Positions 18,118 to 28,013 are shown, counted from the stretch's first letter. The stretch is 39,326 bases of DNA from Prasinococcaceae sp. CCMP 1430 (GCA_013416795.1 RQSC01000017.1:101911-141236), one strand, 5' to 3'. The notes: a model not told the origin generated them from the sequence alone. A program made the numbers and translations.

Positions 18118-18462
18118 CTTCCTGGGCTCGAAGTTGCGCGTCGCGCCGTGCTCGACGGTGTAGTCGCTGTTCTTCGGGTCGGTCTTGATGGTGAGCTCCG
18201 CCGCGCACGCGGGGCAGCGGAAGTAGAAGCGGAAGATGCGTATGCCGAGGTAGTCTTCGCCCTTGACCGTCTCCTTGCGCGCGTTGAACTTGGTCCCCTT
18301 GTAGATGTACCCGCCGCACGTCTTGCAGCACACGGTGATGGGCAACATCATGCGCGACTTGATGGCCTCGTCGCGCTTGCGCTTGTCCTTGCGCGGCCGC
18401 GTTATCTGCGACGGGTCGAAGTCGGGCGGGATGTACTTGTTGATCACCTTGCGGTCGCCCAT
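18118..18462 (-). CDS. Yju2/CCDC94 (CWC16) splicing factor, N-terminal exon only
   Basis: 115 codons from the ATG at 18462 to a donor (CCCAGGAAG/GTGAGG). Yju2 joins the activated spliceosome and promotes the first catalytic step. [20 protein letters not shown] is the family N-terminus; [20 protein letters not shown] and [19 protein letters not shown] give two CxxC pairs for zinc; [15 protein letters not shown] is the end of the conserved core. Normal Yju2 continues with a charged helical region and is about 280-330 residues long. No continuation is seen in the 250 bases before RPA32 begins on the same strand, so the gene appears truncated, or the remaining exon(s) are unrecognisable. The start is divergent from the coiled-coil gene (164-base gap). 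Confidence 0.8.
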
Positions 18463-18626
18463 GGCGCCCGCGCCCGGCTCGCCCCCCCCGCCCGCCCGCC
18501 CTCCCGCCGAGGCGGGCGACCGCGCGCCGCCCGCAGCATCGGCTGGCGCCGCTGCGACGGGGCCGGCTGCGGGCCACTGGCGCAGGCGCGGGCGCCCGGG
18601 GAAGGTAGAGCCCTTTCCCCCCCGTC

Positions 18627-19982
18627 ATGTCCGTCGCCGCCCCGACGAGCCACATCGCCTCGGCGTCTGCGGCGAAATACGGATATGAGTTCGTCTCGAC
18701 GAAGCTTGGCGAGCGCTTCGAGAGCTTCGCGCAACGCCTGGACGCGCTGCAAGTGTCCTCGGGGGAGACTTGCGCGCGCCGCCTCGCCACGCTCGCGCAC
18801 GAGGCCGTGCACACCCTCGGCGGCGGGACACCGCCTGAGTTTGAAGCGCTGGTACCATGCACCAGTGATGTGCCGCGTAGCACTGCCGAGGGCTCGCTCG
18901 AGACCGGCCACACGGACACGATGCGCGTGCAGCAAGCCTTGCAGGAGGCACAACAGCAGATGAAGCACACGCTGAACATGCATGCGAAACAACGAGCCGC
19001 CCGCCAGCCGGAGCTGGATGCGGCGACAGCCTCACCCGTGTCGTCGACATCCGGCGCGGAACTCGTCGATTCCCTCTTCATGCAGCAGCAGCACACAAAC
19101 GGGGCACCTCGCGGCCACCAGGTGCAGATCGACCACACGCCTTCGCTCGTGCAGGAAGAACAATCAACAGTATCTTCGCAGCAGGGCGCGACCGCCACCG
19201 CTGCTGCGCGAACCTCCTCACCCGTGTTCGTCGGCTCGAGCAACTCGGCAGCCTTGCCAGGAGAGGGAGCTTCTGCGCTTTACAGTCGCCTGGAGCGCGC
19301 CGCTGTGGAGCGCGGGAAGCTGGAGAGCTCGCTGGCGGCAGCAGAGGAGCGCGCTTCCGCTGCAGAGCGCCGCGCGCGCGCGGCGGAGGCGACTGCCAGC
19401 GCCACACACAAATCGCTCGGGTCACTGGCGTCAGAACTCGCCGACTGCAGGTCACAGCTCGAGCATCTGGCGTCCGAAGAGCGCGGTAGCATAGGCGTGC
19501 CCACCGCTTGGCCCGACGACGTGTCCGAGCTACGGCGCCGGCTGACCGAGGTCACGCGCGCCGCCAACGAAGCGGTTGCAGAGCGCAGCGAGCTGCAGGC
19601 GCGCGTGGGTGAGCTCGAGCGCGAGCCGCGCGCGCACTCAGCCAGAACATCCATTGTGCTCCAGACCCGGCATGACGAGCTTGCGAGCGAATACGAGGCG
19701 CTCCAGGCAGACTTCGCTGCGTTGTTTGCGCGTGCGGCGCGCGACCGCGATGCGCTGCGCTCGTTGCGCGCGGCGAACCGCGTCCTGGTTGAGCTCAAAG
19801 ATGTGGGCGAGCGCCCCGCGCGGGACAGGGCGGCGCTTCGCAGCACCCACGCGCGCGTGGATAGGCACGCAGATGTGATGCACCGCAGGGCCGTGGAACT
19901 CGAGGCGGAGAACAGGGCCTGCCGGCGATTACTCTCGCCGCCGCTGTCACACCGCCGCAAGCGCACACCGCGCGCGTACTAG
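18627..19982 (+). CDS. Coiled-coil protein, unknown function
   Basis: Single exon, 451 residues. The N-terminus (AAKYGYEFVSTKLGERFESF) is helical. Middle segments rich in Ser/Thr/Gln separate it from a long heptad region beginning at LYSRLERAAVERGKLESSLA and continuing through ERASAAERRARAAEATASAT, ELRRRLTEVTRAANEAVAER and ASEYEALQADFAALFARAAR. The end is basic (SHRRKRTPRAY). No catalytic motif or membrane segment is visible. A structural role, for example at a basal body, Golgi or cytoskeleton, is plausible but only an inference. The start ATG follows a C/T-rich leader in the short divergent gap shared with the Yju2-like gene. Confidence 0.65.
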   Translation: MSVAAPTSHIASASAAKYGYEFVSTKLGERFESFAQRLDALQVSSGETCARRLATLAHEAVHTLGGGTPPEFEALVPCTSDVPRSTAEGSLETGHTDTMRVQQALQEAQQQMKHTLNMHAKQRAARQPELDAATASPVSSTSGAELVDSLFMQQQHTNGAPRGHQVQIDHTPSLVQEEQSTVSSQQGATATAAARTSSPVFVGSSNSAALPGEGASALYSRLERAAVERGKLESSLAAAEERASAAERRARAAEATASATHKSLGSLASELADCRSQLEHLASEERGSIGVPTAWPDDVSELRRRLTEVTRAANEAVAERSELQARVGELEREPRAHSARTSIVLQTRHDELASEYEALQADFAALFARAARDRDALRSLRAANRVLVELKDVGERPARDRAALRSTHARVDRHADVMHRRAVELEAENRACRRLLSPPLSHRRKRTPRAY

Positions 19983-20107
19983 GCGTACTCCGTGCCGTAC
20001 AAGTAATGGCCTCGCCGGTCGCGCGCACAGCACCCTCGGGCTGTTCGCGGCATCGCTTGCAAGTCTTGTACCACCTTGGCATCCGCGCAGCAGCAAAGCA
20101 ACGCGCA

Positions 20108-20494
20108 TCACGCGGCGGCCATCCCCTCGTCTATGCCATGCTCCTTCTCGAGCAGCCTAATTTCAGCCTCGGTGCGCTGGATGCAGGCCTCGAGCTCGCC
20201 AATGTCGCCATCTACGAGCGCTTGCATGCACTCCTCAAAGACTGCCTCCGCCTCAGCCTCCTCGGCGACCTTGTGCCAGTCTCCCTTGCGTTCGCGAGCG
20301 TCGGGCTCTGACGAGCCCTCTTCTGGGCCCTCTTCAGGCGCCGACGCGCGCAGCGGAGGCGCCCGCACGCGGCTCGCCACCGCGATGCCTCCTCGCCGTG
20401 CGGACTCAACGTGGCGCGCACCCGCGCGCCTGGGCGCTCGCGCGCCACGGAGCGCTACGGGCACGCGCGCGCACAGGGTCACTCCTGCGACCAT
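20108..20494 (-). CDS. Small acidic-helix protein with targeting-like N-terminus, unknown
   Basis: 128 residues from the ATG at 20494. The first roughly 50 residues (MVAGVTLCARVPVALRGARA and further Arg/Ala/Ser) resemble a plastid or mitochondrial presequence. An acidic linker (APEEGPEEGSSEPDARE) follows. The C-terminal 60 residues form an apparently helical, well-structured domain: DWHKVAEEAEAEAVFEECMQ, then ALVDGDIGELEACIQRTEAE and IRLLEKEHGIDEGMAAA. Natural codon use and this sharp contrast between presequence and acidic helices make it a likely real gene. I do not recognise the family. It is convergent with the coiled-coil gene. Confidence 0.5.
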   Translation of the reverse strand: MVAGVTLCARVPVALRGARAPRRAGARHVESARRGGIAVASRVRAPPLRASAPEEGPEEGSSEPDARERKGDWHKVAEEAEAEAVFEECMQALVDGDIGELEACIQRTEAEIRLLEKEHGIDEGMAAA

Positions 20495-21908
20495 GGCGGC
20501 AAGTAGGCGGGCAGTCGCCGCTCGCACCTCCGCAATTCGCGGCGGCGCACGCCGCAGACGGCGCTGCCCACAGCGGCGGTCGCGAAAGCGTGCGCCGTGC
20601 GCGCTCGCCGGGTGGATGGGCGGAAGAAAGGCTGGGTGGCGCTCGGTGTGCGCTGTGGCGCGCCTCTCGAGCCCTCTCGCCACGCGCACGACGCCCGTGC
20701 CGCCCCCGCCCCCCACCACCCTCCCTTCCCCCCCACCCCCCCACCACCCCCACCCACACACTCTTCCCCGTCGCCAGCCTTATCCGATCGCACCCGCTCG
20801 CAGCGCCTGCCTTTCCCGCCGCGGGCGCACCACCACAAAAAAAACACACACAGGTCAGCGCGCGCGCTGACGTGGCGCGCCGCCCGCACAACGGCCGGCC
20901 GGCCGCTGGTGTCGCCGCGAGGTGCGCGCGCCAGATATTTCAGGGGGAGAGCCGGCCTCGCCTCGGTCAGTCGGACACGCGGGCGTGCTTCGACGATCGA
21001 TCCACGCGCCAGCCAGGCCTGCCTGGCCAGCTGCCTGCTGCTGCTGCTGCTGCGGCTACACCACCCAACGAACGGATGTCCCTCAACATCCCCATGACGA
21101 GCGGCCTCGAGTAGGCGCGGCCCCGCGTGGCGCGGCGCGCGCGCTCGCTCGCGGCGACTGGGATTTGATTCGGGCGTGCATCCGACCGCACATCGATCGA
21201 ATCGGCGCGACGATGGATGGATGGATGGTTGGATGGATTGAATTTGATGCGGATGGGTGGATGGTGGGTTTGTTCGTTTGGTTACGTTGGGTGAGGGAAG
21301 ACGACGACGTTGCCGGCCGGCAGGCGAGGCCTTCGGTGCGGATCTCGGATCTGGTCCCAGGCAGATCGTGGGACGGGCGCCACATCAGCGCCGCGCGCGC
21401 GCGCGCGCGGGACAGACAGACAGATGGGGCAGAAGAACAAGGAGAAGGGGGGAAAAAGGGGCGCGCGCGCGGGCGCGCTGCGCTGCGCTGCGCCGCGCAA
21501 CTTCCGCCGGCGGCGGCGGTTCGGCCGTTCCCCCGCGCGCGAGCGCATGCGTTCTGATGGCGCGCTTTTCGGCGCGTACGGGGCGCTTCCGCGGCGCGCG
21601 GACTACCAGTGCGGGGAAGCGCGCGCGGGGCGGGGCGGGCACTTCGTGTAGCGCGACGCGTCGGGTGCCGTGCTCAGCACGGCGGCCGAGCAGAGCTACA
21701 CCCCGCGCGGCGCCACAGTGCTCACTTGCAGCGCGCGGACGAGAGTGCGGGCGACAGGGCGCGCGTCGGGCGAGCGAGCTGCGAACGAGCGGACGAGCGG
21801 ACGAGCGGGTGAGCGCCCGTGCGTTCGCCCACGCGGCTCGCCACGAGGGGTGCTGTGACGCTCGAGTTCGGCGCGCCCATCGAAGGGAGCGACGCGCGCG
21901 CGGACAGG
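20495..21908. other. Long low-complexity intergenic region
   Basis: No gene is recognised in 1.4 kb. Contents: a pyrimidine tract (20700-20768), an A8 run near 20837, a CTG/CTGCTG microsatellite (21033-21054), a GATG/TGGA minisatellite (about 21212-21275), an alternating CG run (21395-21409) and a GACA repeat (about 21411-21423). One open frame ends at 21114 after PPNERMSLNIPMTSGLE; it could be a terminal exon but nothing supports it. Confidence 0.4.
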
Positions 21909-22448
21909 ATGGCGCAGCCGGACAAGAAGGGCGGCGAGAAGGAGTGGGGTTTGCTCAAGCGCATCCTGCTGTCGACCGAGCTGGAATACGCGAGCGGCAA
22001 CGAGCACCGCGCCACCAAGCACCAGCCCGACGGCGAGCGCACGCTCCCCCACCTGGGCTCGTTCACCGACTTCGGAACTCTCGGCACATCGCCGCCCGGC
22101 GGCGACGCCACCCCAGTGCCCGACTCGGGCAACGGCTCGCCGAGCGCCGGCTCGCCGAGCAAGGCCGACAAGGCCTTCATGACCGGGCTCGGAGAGAGCC
22201 CCTACTCCGGCGCCAGCATCATACCCTTCCTCTACGACCGCATGTCCCCGCCCAAGGGCGGAGACAGCATCTCCAAGATGGACGACCCCCACCGCGGCAA
22301 CGTCCACCACAAGGAGTGGGACCCGAACACCAATCAGAACCTCAAGCTCAAGGGAGCGAGCCGCTTCGACAGGCCCGACGGCGGCAAGGAGAACGGAAAG
22401 GGGATTTGGGAGATGATCGACAACGCGTCGCGCCCCATCAACAAGTGA
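21909..22448 (+). CDS. Disordered hydrophilic protein, unknown function
   Basis: 179 residues from the ATG at 21909 (AGGATGGCG). Polar and rich in Gly, Ser, Pro, Asp and Lys. Recognisable segments are GGEKEWGLLKRILLSTELEY, HLGSFTDFGTLGTSPPGGDA, YSGASIIPFLYDRMSPPKGG, HHKEWDPNTNQNLKLKG and a C-terminal GIWEMIDNASRPINK. There is no membrane helix and no motif that I recognise, but the frame has natural codon bias, a good start and a compact end, so I consider it a real gene. The next gene on the right is convergent. Confidence 0.6.
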   Translation: MAQPDKKGGEKEWGLLKRILLSTELEYASGNEHRATKHQPDGERTLPHLGSFTDFGTLGTSPPGGDATPVPDSGNGSPSAGSPSKADKAFMTGLGESPYSGASIIPFLYDRMSPPKGGDSISKMDDPHRGNVHHKEWDPNTNQNLKLKGASRFDRPDGGKENGKGIWEMIDNASRPINK

Positions 22449-22839
22449 GGGAAGGAGGACGAGCACACGCCCGCGCGCGGCCGAAGGATGAGCCGGAGGG
22501 AGCCGCGCGACTCTCGAGCGACGCACGAGAGCAGCCAAGCCGCACAGCGAAGGCCTGATAGAGACGCGAGCGCACACGCGGTAACAGGACCCACGCACAA
22601 CCCACCCACGTCCACCCTTACGCGCGCGTAGACGCACGGCAGCGGCTCTCACCAAGTGTGATACACAAAGTGTTGTTGCGCGGCCGACCCATCACGCCGC
22701 AGTGCCACACCCGTCGGATCCCTCACCCGCCGGCCTCGGCTCCGCCGCTGCCGATAGGAGGACCGGAGGAATCCGCATTGACTTCACTCACGCGCTCGCC
22801 GCTGCCACCACCGTTGCCGCCCTCCCCACCGGAGCCATC
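22449..22839. other. Convergent intergenic region
   Basis: About 390 bases between the stops of the disordered protein (+) and the EF-hand-like protein (-). No gene, repeat or RNA was seen. Confidence 0.4.
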
Positions 22840-25011
22840 CTAAAGGTCCTGGCTCATCAGGCGCTGGTGCTCAGCATCGAAGAGCCCTGTGAAGGTGCTG
22901 CGCGTTGGGCCGTCAGGCAATATTCCGCTCGCCCCCGCCGCCCCGTCGATCTTGCCACTCTCCGCCTCGGGCCCCCTTGCGTCGTCCATCGCCTCGCTCT
23001 CAGCGACGGCGTTGCACTGTCCCGCTGAGCCGACGTGCGACAGGAGCGCCTGCTGCGCGCCGGGGTCAGCCTTCGAGAGCTCCGAGAGCTTGCCAAGACC
23101 CAGCAGAGACGACACGGCGAAGCTCTTCCGGGTTTTGGACAAGGCCGCCATCCAGCGTGCCTTCGGCTCGACTCTGACCGAGCCCCAGCCGCGGTGCGAG
23201 CGCCGCGCGGCGGCGCGCCGCCTCGTGCGCTCGTAGTTGGGTGAGTCCTGGTCGTCCTCGGCGGGAGCCAGCGAGATCACCGTGTCGTCGAGGAACTTGA
23301 CGAGCGCGTCCTCAAGCTTCTCGATATCGCCACCGCGCGGGTAGCTGCCACCGGGGTAGCACTCCATGACCGCGAGGCGCACGATGGCCTCGAGGAATTC
23401 GGAAAAGACCAGGTCAGCGCCCGAATTGGGTACGAGGGGATCGTGGGGGTCGTCGTCCGTGTAAAAGTCGTCGGCGCACTGAGCCTGCACGAAGATCTCG
23501 TTCGTCCGCTGGTGGTGGCGCGCGGCACCCAAGCCCATGTCGCGCACCAATTTGCGCCATTCAATGGCCTCGATGGTGCGCTCGGCGCCGCTGTCATCGA
23601 GTCCACCGTAGTGCCCGAAGATGTTGTCTAGCGTGCGCATGTAGGGACGCAGCGCGTTCTGTATGGCGGGGTCAAGCATGTCCTTGCGCAGCCCCGACCG
23701 GTCGGCCATCAGCGCTTTGCCGAGATGCTCCTCCAAGAAGCTCTTGAGCTTGAGCGACAACGTCGGGGCGAGCACCATGGTCTCCTTGCACGCGCGCATG
23801 AGCACCGCGCAGAACTCGTGGAGCATGAGGGCGTTGTCCGGGTTCAACTGGTCGTGCACGAAGTTGCCCTGGTCGGTCTTCTCCCAGTTGGCGCGGACGA
23901 AGAGAAGATTGACCTGAGCCTTGGTGAGCAGCCCGGGCTTGACGGTCTTCTTGTTGGTGACCAGGCCCGTATTGATCATGAGGCTAACGAACTCCATCAC
24001 GCCCAAGAAGTGGTCGTCTTCTGGCTCCTTGACGGCGCGTTCGCGCACCCGCTTGATGTTGGAAATACGCTCGTCGTACCCCTCGAGCTGCAGGCACAGC
24101 TCGTCGCTGGAATACATACGGAATGCAAGCTTGATCGCGTCCCAGTTGGCCCACAGGACTTCGCGCACCTCGCCCTCGATGTTCTTCATCTCGCGCCTGA
24201 AGAGGTCCTGGGTATCGCTCTTGACCATCGTCCAAGTCCGCTCGAAGTGCGCTCGCCGCTGGCTATCGATGCTGTCGTCGTCCGCGCCATCAACCGGCTC
24301 GGGGATGGTTGGCGCGGCACGGTTCGTCGGCAGCCTATCGTAGCGTTGCCGTCGGCCGGCGCGCCTGCGGCACGCTTCGTTGGCGAGGTTGCCGAACGTG
24401 CGTGAGTTGGAACGCAGGAGCGTCACGCTGCGGCGAAAGTCGCTTGACATCGTAACGTCGGCCGGCGCGTGCTCGAGCCCCTCGAGGTACGCACGACTCG
24501 ACGCTACGAAGTAGCCGCGCTCGCCGCTCTGCCGGCCCTGCCGCACGCAGTACTGGCGCGGCGTGAGCGACTCCATGAGCGAGCTCAGCGCGCCACTGAC
24601 TTCGGCGTCGCGGAGACGCGCCTCCAGCAGTGCTTCGCCCGCACCCCACTCGCTGTCACTCCCGCGCTCCTCTCTCCTCATCTTGGCCGCTGCGACCGAC
24701 TCAGCGTTCGGGAGCTTTTGCTGCCACCGCCGATCCCGGGGCGAGCCCAGCGACTCTGGCTGCGAGCGCTGCGCATCCTCCCGGTCCAGGACCTCGTCGG
24801 CGAGGCGGTCATTCACGTCTTTATCGCCCGCCGGTGCCGAGGGCGACCCGCCGTTCTGGCCGGGCGTGGACGTGAGGCCATCTCGCCACGTACGTCGCCT
24901 GGCGCTCTCACGGTGAATCGTCCTGCTCGCCTCGCGGACGCCCGGTAGCGCGGAGACGTGGCCCAGCTGCTCGGCGAGCGCCGGCGCGTGCGCTCGTGCG
25001 ACTTTCAGCAT
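22840..25011 (-). CDS. Large protein with two EF-hand-like helical modules, unknown
   Basis: 723 residues from the first in-frame ATG at 25011; an upstream exon is possible because the frame stays open to about 25095. The N-terminal third is Arg/Glu-rich and disordered. A helical core begins at HFERTWTMVKSDTQDLFRRE and has two related modules: QVNLLFVRANWEKTD...LNPDNALMLHEFCAVLMRAC, and NEIFVQAQCADDFYTDDD...GADLVFSEFLEAIVRLAVMEC. Both have the form (L/I)FV.A, an Asp-rich loop, then EF...(L/I).R, like degenerate paired EF-hands in proteins often tied to cilia or calcium signalling. Ca-binding loops are not canonical. The C-terminal part (KARWMAALSKTRKSFAVSSL) is basic and then disordered. It may be cilium-associated; this is an inference. 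Confidence 0.65.
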   Translation of the reverse strand: MLKVARAHAPALAEQLGHVSALPGVREASRTIHRESARRRTWRDGLTSTPGQNGGSPSAPAGDKDVNDRLADEVLDREDAQRSQPESLGSPRDRRWQQKLPNAESVAAAKMRREERGSDSEWGAGEALLEARLRDAEVSGALSSLMESLTPRQYCVRQGRQSGERGYFVASSRAYLEGLEHAPADVTMSSDFRRSVTLLRSNSRTFGNLANEACRRRAGRRQRYDRLPTNRAAPTIPEPVDGADDDSIDSQRRAHFERTWTMVKSDTQDLFRREMKNIEGEVREVLWANWDAIKLAFRMYSSDELCLQLEGYDERISNIKRVRERAVKEPEDDHFLGVMEFVSLMINTGLVTNKKTVKPGLLTKAQVNLLFVRANWEKTDQGNFVHDQLNPDNALMLHEFCAVLMRACKETMVLAPTLSLKLKSFLEEHLGKALMADRSGLRKDMLDPAIQNALRPYMRTLDNIFGHYGGLDDSGAERTIEAIEWRKLVRDMGLGAARHHQRTNEIFVQAQCADDFYTDDDPHDPLVPNSGADLVFSEFLEAIVRLAVMECYPGGSYPRGGDIEKLEDALVKFLDDTVISLAPAEDDQDSPNYERTRRRAAARRSHRGWGSVRVEPKARWMAALSKTRKSFAVSSLLGLGKLSELSKADPGAQQALLSHVGSAGQCNAVAESEAMDDARGPEAESGKIDGAAGASGILPDGPTRSTFTGLFDAEHQRLMSQDL

Positions 25012-26016
25012 GCTGCCGTCGAAGCGGCGAGAGTCGAGGCGGGCGCCGTGGAGGCCGTGCGAAGCGCGCCGCGTCGTGCCAACGGATGTGTACACCTTCG
25101 GCGCCGGGGGGGGCTGGTGTGCTGCCCCGCCCCCCCCGCGCGCCGCTGTTCCGGCTGGGAGTCAGCGGGACCCTCGCTTTCGACGAACTCCTTAGCGGCT
25201 CAACCCCCCTCCCCTAGACCTCCAGGCGCCAGGCGGGCGGGCGCGCGCCGCCGCTTGCGCGTGCGTGCACCGCCTCTGGCATCGCCGCCGCGCCGTCCCC
25301 TTCATAACCACCTCCCGGGGGAACGCGACGGCTGCCCTGCGCTTGCAATGCGCATGTGCACAAGATGCAATTGATCGCCCGTGGTTACGTGTGCCCAGAT
25401 TTGTACTAGGACACATGTTGTTGAAGGCGAGAGCGTCCGCCACGCGCCGCGCCATTATAGGAGGTCATCCAGAGGTGGCAGATGCTCGTCAAAATTTTGA
25501 TTTTTTATTTTGATTTTTTTGCGCGCGCGCGGCACCCGGCCGCGCCTGCGCCTGCGCCTGCTCCGCCGCGCGCCGCGTCTGCGGGCGCGTAAGCAGTGCG
25601 AGACGCGCGGCGCGGAGGCGGCCTGCCCCCCTGCCTCCTCCGCCTCCCTCTCCCCCTCCCTGCCCCCTCCCCCTCCTCGTGCATGGCCGGCGCGATCGCC
25701 CCCCTCCCGACCACCCCCGCGCGCGCCACGCCGCCGCGCGTGCCCAGCACGCGCGCGCGAATCTCGGGATCTGATGTCACTCCACATCAAATTGCATTGA
25801 TGCGGGCGTCGCGCCGTGCCACTATTGGGGAGTGACTGCTGTTTCATTGCATTCGCCCCGGCGGCGGTGGCTCCCCGCGCGCGCGCGCGCGCGCGCGCGC
25901 GCGGCCGCGTTTTTCGCGCGTCGCCCCGTCGTTTCCCGCGGGCCGTTCGGGGTGCGTTTGGCGTTTCGCGGGGGCGATTTGGCCGCGACGGCGGGCGGCA
26001 GGGTTTCGGGGGCGCG
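25012..26016. other. Intergenic region ending at assembly gap
   Basis: No gene is recognised. An AT-richer patch at 25370-25520 ends in T-rich sequence (ATTTTGATTTTTTATTTTG). A pure alternating CG tract of about 28 bases (25875-25902), prone to Z-DNA and to sequencing failure, lies about 115 bases before the gap. Confidence 0.4.
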
Positions 26017-26645
26017 NNNNNNNNNNNNNNNNNNNNNNNNNNNNNNNNNNNNNNNNNNNNNNNNNNNNNNNNNNNNNNNNNNNNNNNNNNNNNNNNNNNN
26101 NNNNNNNNNNNNNNNNNNNNNNNNNNNNNNNNNNNNNNNNNNNNNNNNNNNNNNNNNNNNNNNNNNNNNNNNNNNNNNNNNNNNNNNNNNNNNNNNNNNN
26201 NNNNNNNNNNNNNNNNNNNNNNNNNNNNNNNNNNNNNNNNNNNNNNNNNNNNNNNNNNNNNNNNNNNNNNNNNNNNNNNNNNNNNNNNNNNNNNNNNNNN
26301 NNNNNNNNNNNNNNNNNNNNNNNNNNNNNNNNNNNNNNNNNNNNNNNNNNNNNNNNNNNNNNNNNNNNNNNNNNNNNNNNNNNNNNNNNNNNNNNNNNNN
26401 NNNNNNNNNNNNNNNNNNNNNNNNNNNNNNNNNNNNNNNNNNNNNNNNNNNNNNNNNNNNNNNNNNNNNNNNNNNNNNNNNNNNNNNNNNNNNNNNNNNN
26501 NNNNNNNNNNNNNNNNNNNNNNNNNNNNNNNNNNNNNNNNNNNNNNNNNNNNNNNNNNNNNNNNNNNNNNNNNNNNNNNNNNNNNNNNNNNNNNNNNNNN
26601 NNNNNNNNNNNNNNNNNNNNNNNNNNNNNNNNNNNNNNNNNNNNN
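26017..26645. other. Assembly gap (629 N)
   Basis: Run of N. The 5' end of the SANT/DUF3755-like gene very probably lies inside it. Confidence 0.99.
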
Positions 26646-28013
26646 GACGACGCGACGGCCGCGGCGCCGGCAGCAGCTACGACGCCGGCGGCGGTCGCTG
26701 CGGCGCCGGCGGAGGCGGCAGTGCCGGCCGCGGCGGTGGCAACGGACAAGCCAGAGGGGATGGCCCCGGAAGCTGGCGCAGCCCCAACTCAAACGGTGCC
26801 CCCTGCATCCTTGGCGGCGCCTGCCAAACCCGCAGCGGCGCCAAAAGTCGCAGCGCCGACCAAGGGCCCGGCGTCAAGGCCGCCGGCGAAGGCGAAGGCG
26901 GGCCCGGCGTCCAAGCCGCCCGCGGGTGGCAAGTCGGCTGCCGCGATGAAGCCGAGCGGGGGCGTGGCCAAGGCCGCGCCGAAAAAGCGCCCGACGACCA
27001 GCGGCGCGAGGAAGCGCACGGTCAAGCCGGCCTCCGGGGGATCCAAGGGGCGAAGCGGCAGCAAGGGCGACAGGTCGGCGCTCGCGTCCGGCGCGGGTGG
27101 CAGCGGCACCACGAGTGAGGTTGACGTGAACGGTGACGTTGGTGTCAACGGCGGTGGCACACGACAGGGCGACGGCGCGGGTACGGGCAGGGGCAGTGGC
27201 ATGCACCGCAACGGTGAGCCGCCCGCCCTGCAGACGATCGACTGGACTCGCAAGGAGCAGCAGCTGCTCGAGGACGGCCTCAACAAGTGCCCGGAGGACA
27301 AGCACATGCCCCTCGACAGATACATCCGCATCGCGTCGATGCTCCCCGGCAAGGGCGTGCGCGACGTCGCTCTGCGCGTGCGATGGATGAGCAGGAAAGA
27401 GCAGGGGAAGCGGCGCAAGGCAGACACAGACACAGGCGGCTCGAAGAAGAGCGGCTCGCGCAGCCGCGAGGGCGGGCGGGTAGAGAAGACCTCCATCTTC
27501 GCAATGCGCCCGCCGGCCATGCCCGCTGCGGGCGCGCAGCGTGCGATGCCCCAGGGGGCAGGCGCTAGCATGGGCGACTTGGACACGCGCATCCTCGGAG
27601 GCGAGGGCATTGGAGGGACGACAGGACGGCTCCTCGGCGAGAACATGCAGGTGATCAACCAAATCAGGCACAACCTCGCGCAGTGCAAGGTGCAGGAGAA
27701 TCTCGACCTCTTCAGGCACGTGCGCGACAACGTGATGGGCATCAACAACAGCATGACCACCATGCGTGGCATGATGAGCCACATGCCGCCTTTGCCGGTG
27801 CAGCTCAACGAGCAGCTTGCGAACGTGGTGCTCGGCGCGCTGGCCAATGGGCTGAGCGGGCCACCCAACGGCTTGGGCGGTGGAAATCCTCCCGGCATGA
27901 TGGGTCCCGGAGGGGGCAACCCGAACGTCATGGCCCCGCCCGGCGGAGGCGGCGTCCAGCACTTGAGCGGCGGGGGTGGACAGCTGCCGGCCGCCCGGCA
28001 AATGTCCCGATAG
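26646..28013 (+). CDS. SANT/Myb-like and DUF3755-like nuclear protein, 5' end in gap
   Basis: The frame is open from the edge of the gap; the first in-frame ATG after it is at 26760. The N-terminal region is Ala/Pro/Lys-rich and basic (histone H1-like composition). A SANT/Myb-type domain follows: TIDWTRKEQQLLEDGLNKCP and then YIRIASMLPGKGVRDVALRV with RWMSRKEQGKRRK, the arrangement found in a conserved plant/algal protein family. The C-terminal block LLGENMQVINQIRHNLAQCK, VQENLDLFRHVRDNVMGI and MPPLPVQLNEQLANVVL matches the DUF3755 region that accompanies this SANT domain in plants. The tail is Gly/Pro/Met-rich. A chromatin or transcription-linked role is likely, but the molecular function is not established. 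Confidence 0.8.
   Translation, partial: DDATAAAPAAATTPAAVAAAPAEAAVPAAAVATDKPEGMAPEAGAAPTQTVPPASLAAPAKPAAAPKVAAPTKGPASRPPAKAKAGPASKPPAGGKSAAAMKPSGGVAKAAPKKRPTTSGARKRTVKPASGGSKGRSGSKGDRSALASGAGGSGTTSEVDVNGDVGVNGGGTRQGDGAGTGRGSGMHRNGEPPALQTIDWTRKEQQLLEDGLNKCPEDKHMPLDRYIRIASMLPGKGVRDVALRVRWMSRKEQGKRRKADTDTGGSKKSGSRSREGGRVEKTSIFAMRPPAMPAAGAQRAMPQGAGASMGDLDTRILGGEGIGGTTGRLLGENMQVINQIRHNLAQCKVQENLDLFRHVRDNVMGINNSMTTMRGMMSHMPPLPVQLNEQLANVVLGALANGLSGPPNGLGGGNPPGMMGPGGGNPNVMAPPGGGGVQHLSGGGGQLPAARQMSR

Noticed and set aside
24563-24916. Plus-strand frames opposite the EF-hand-like gene and other antisense long frames
   Set aside because: Shadow frames typical of GC-rich genes; amino-acid composition is Arg/Ala/Pro/Ser-biased with no motifs.
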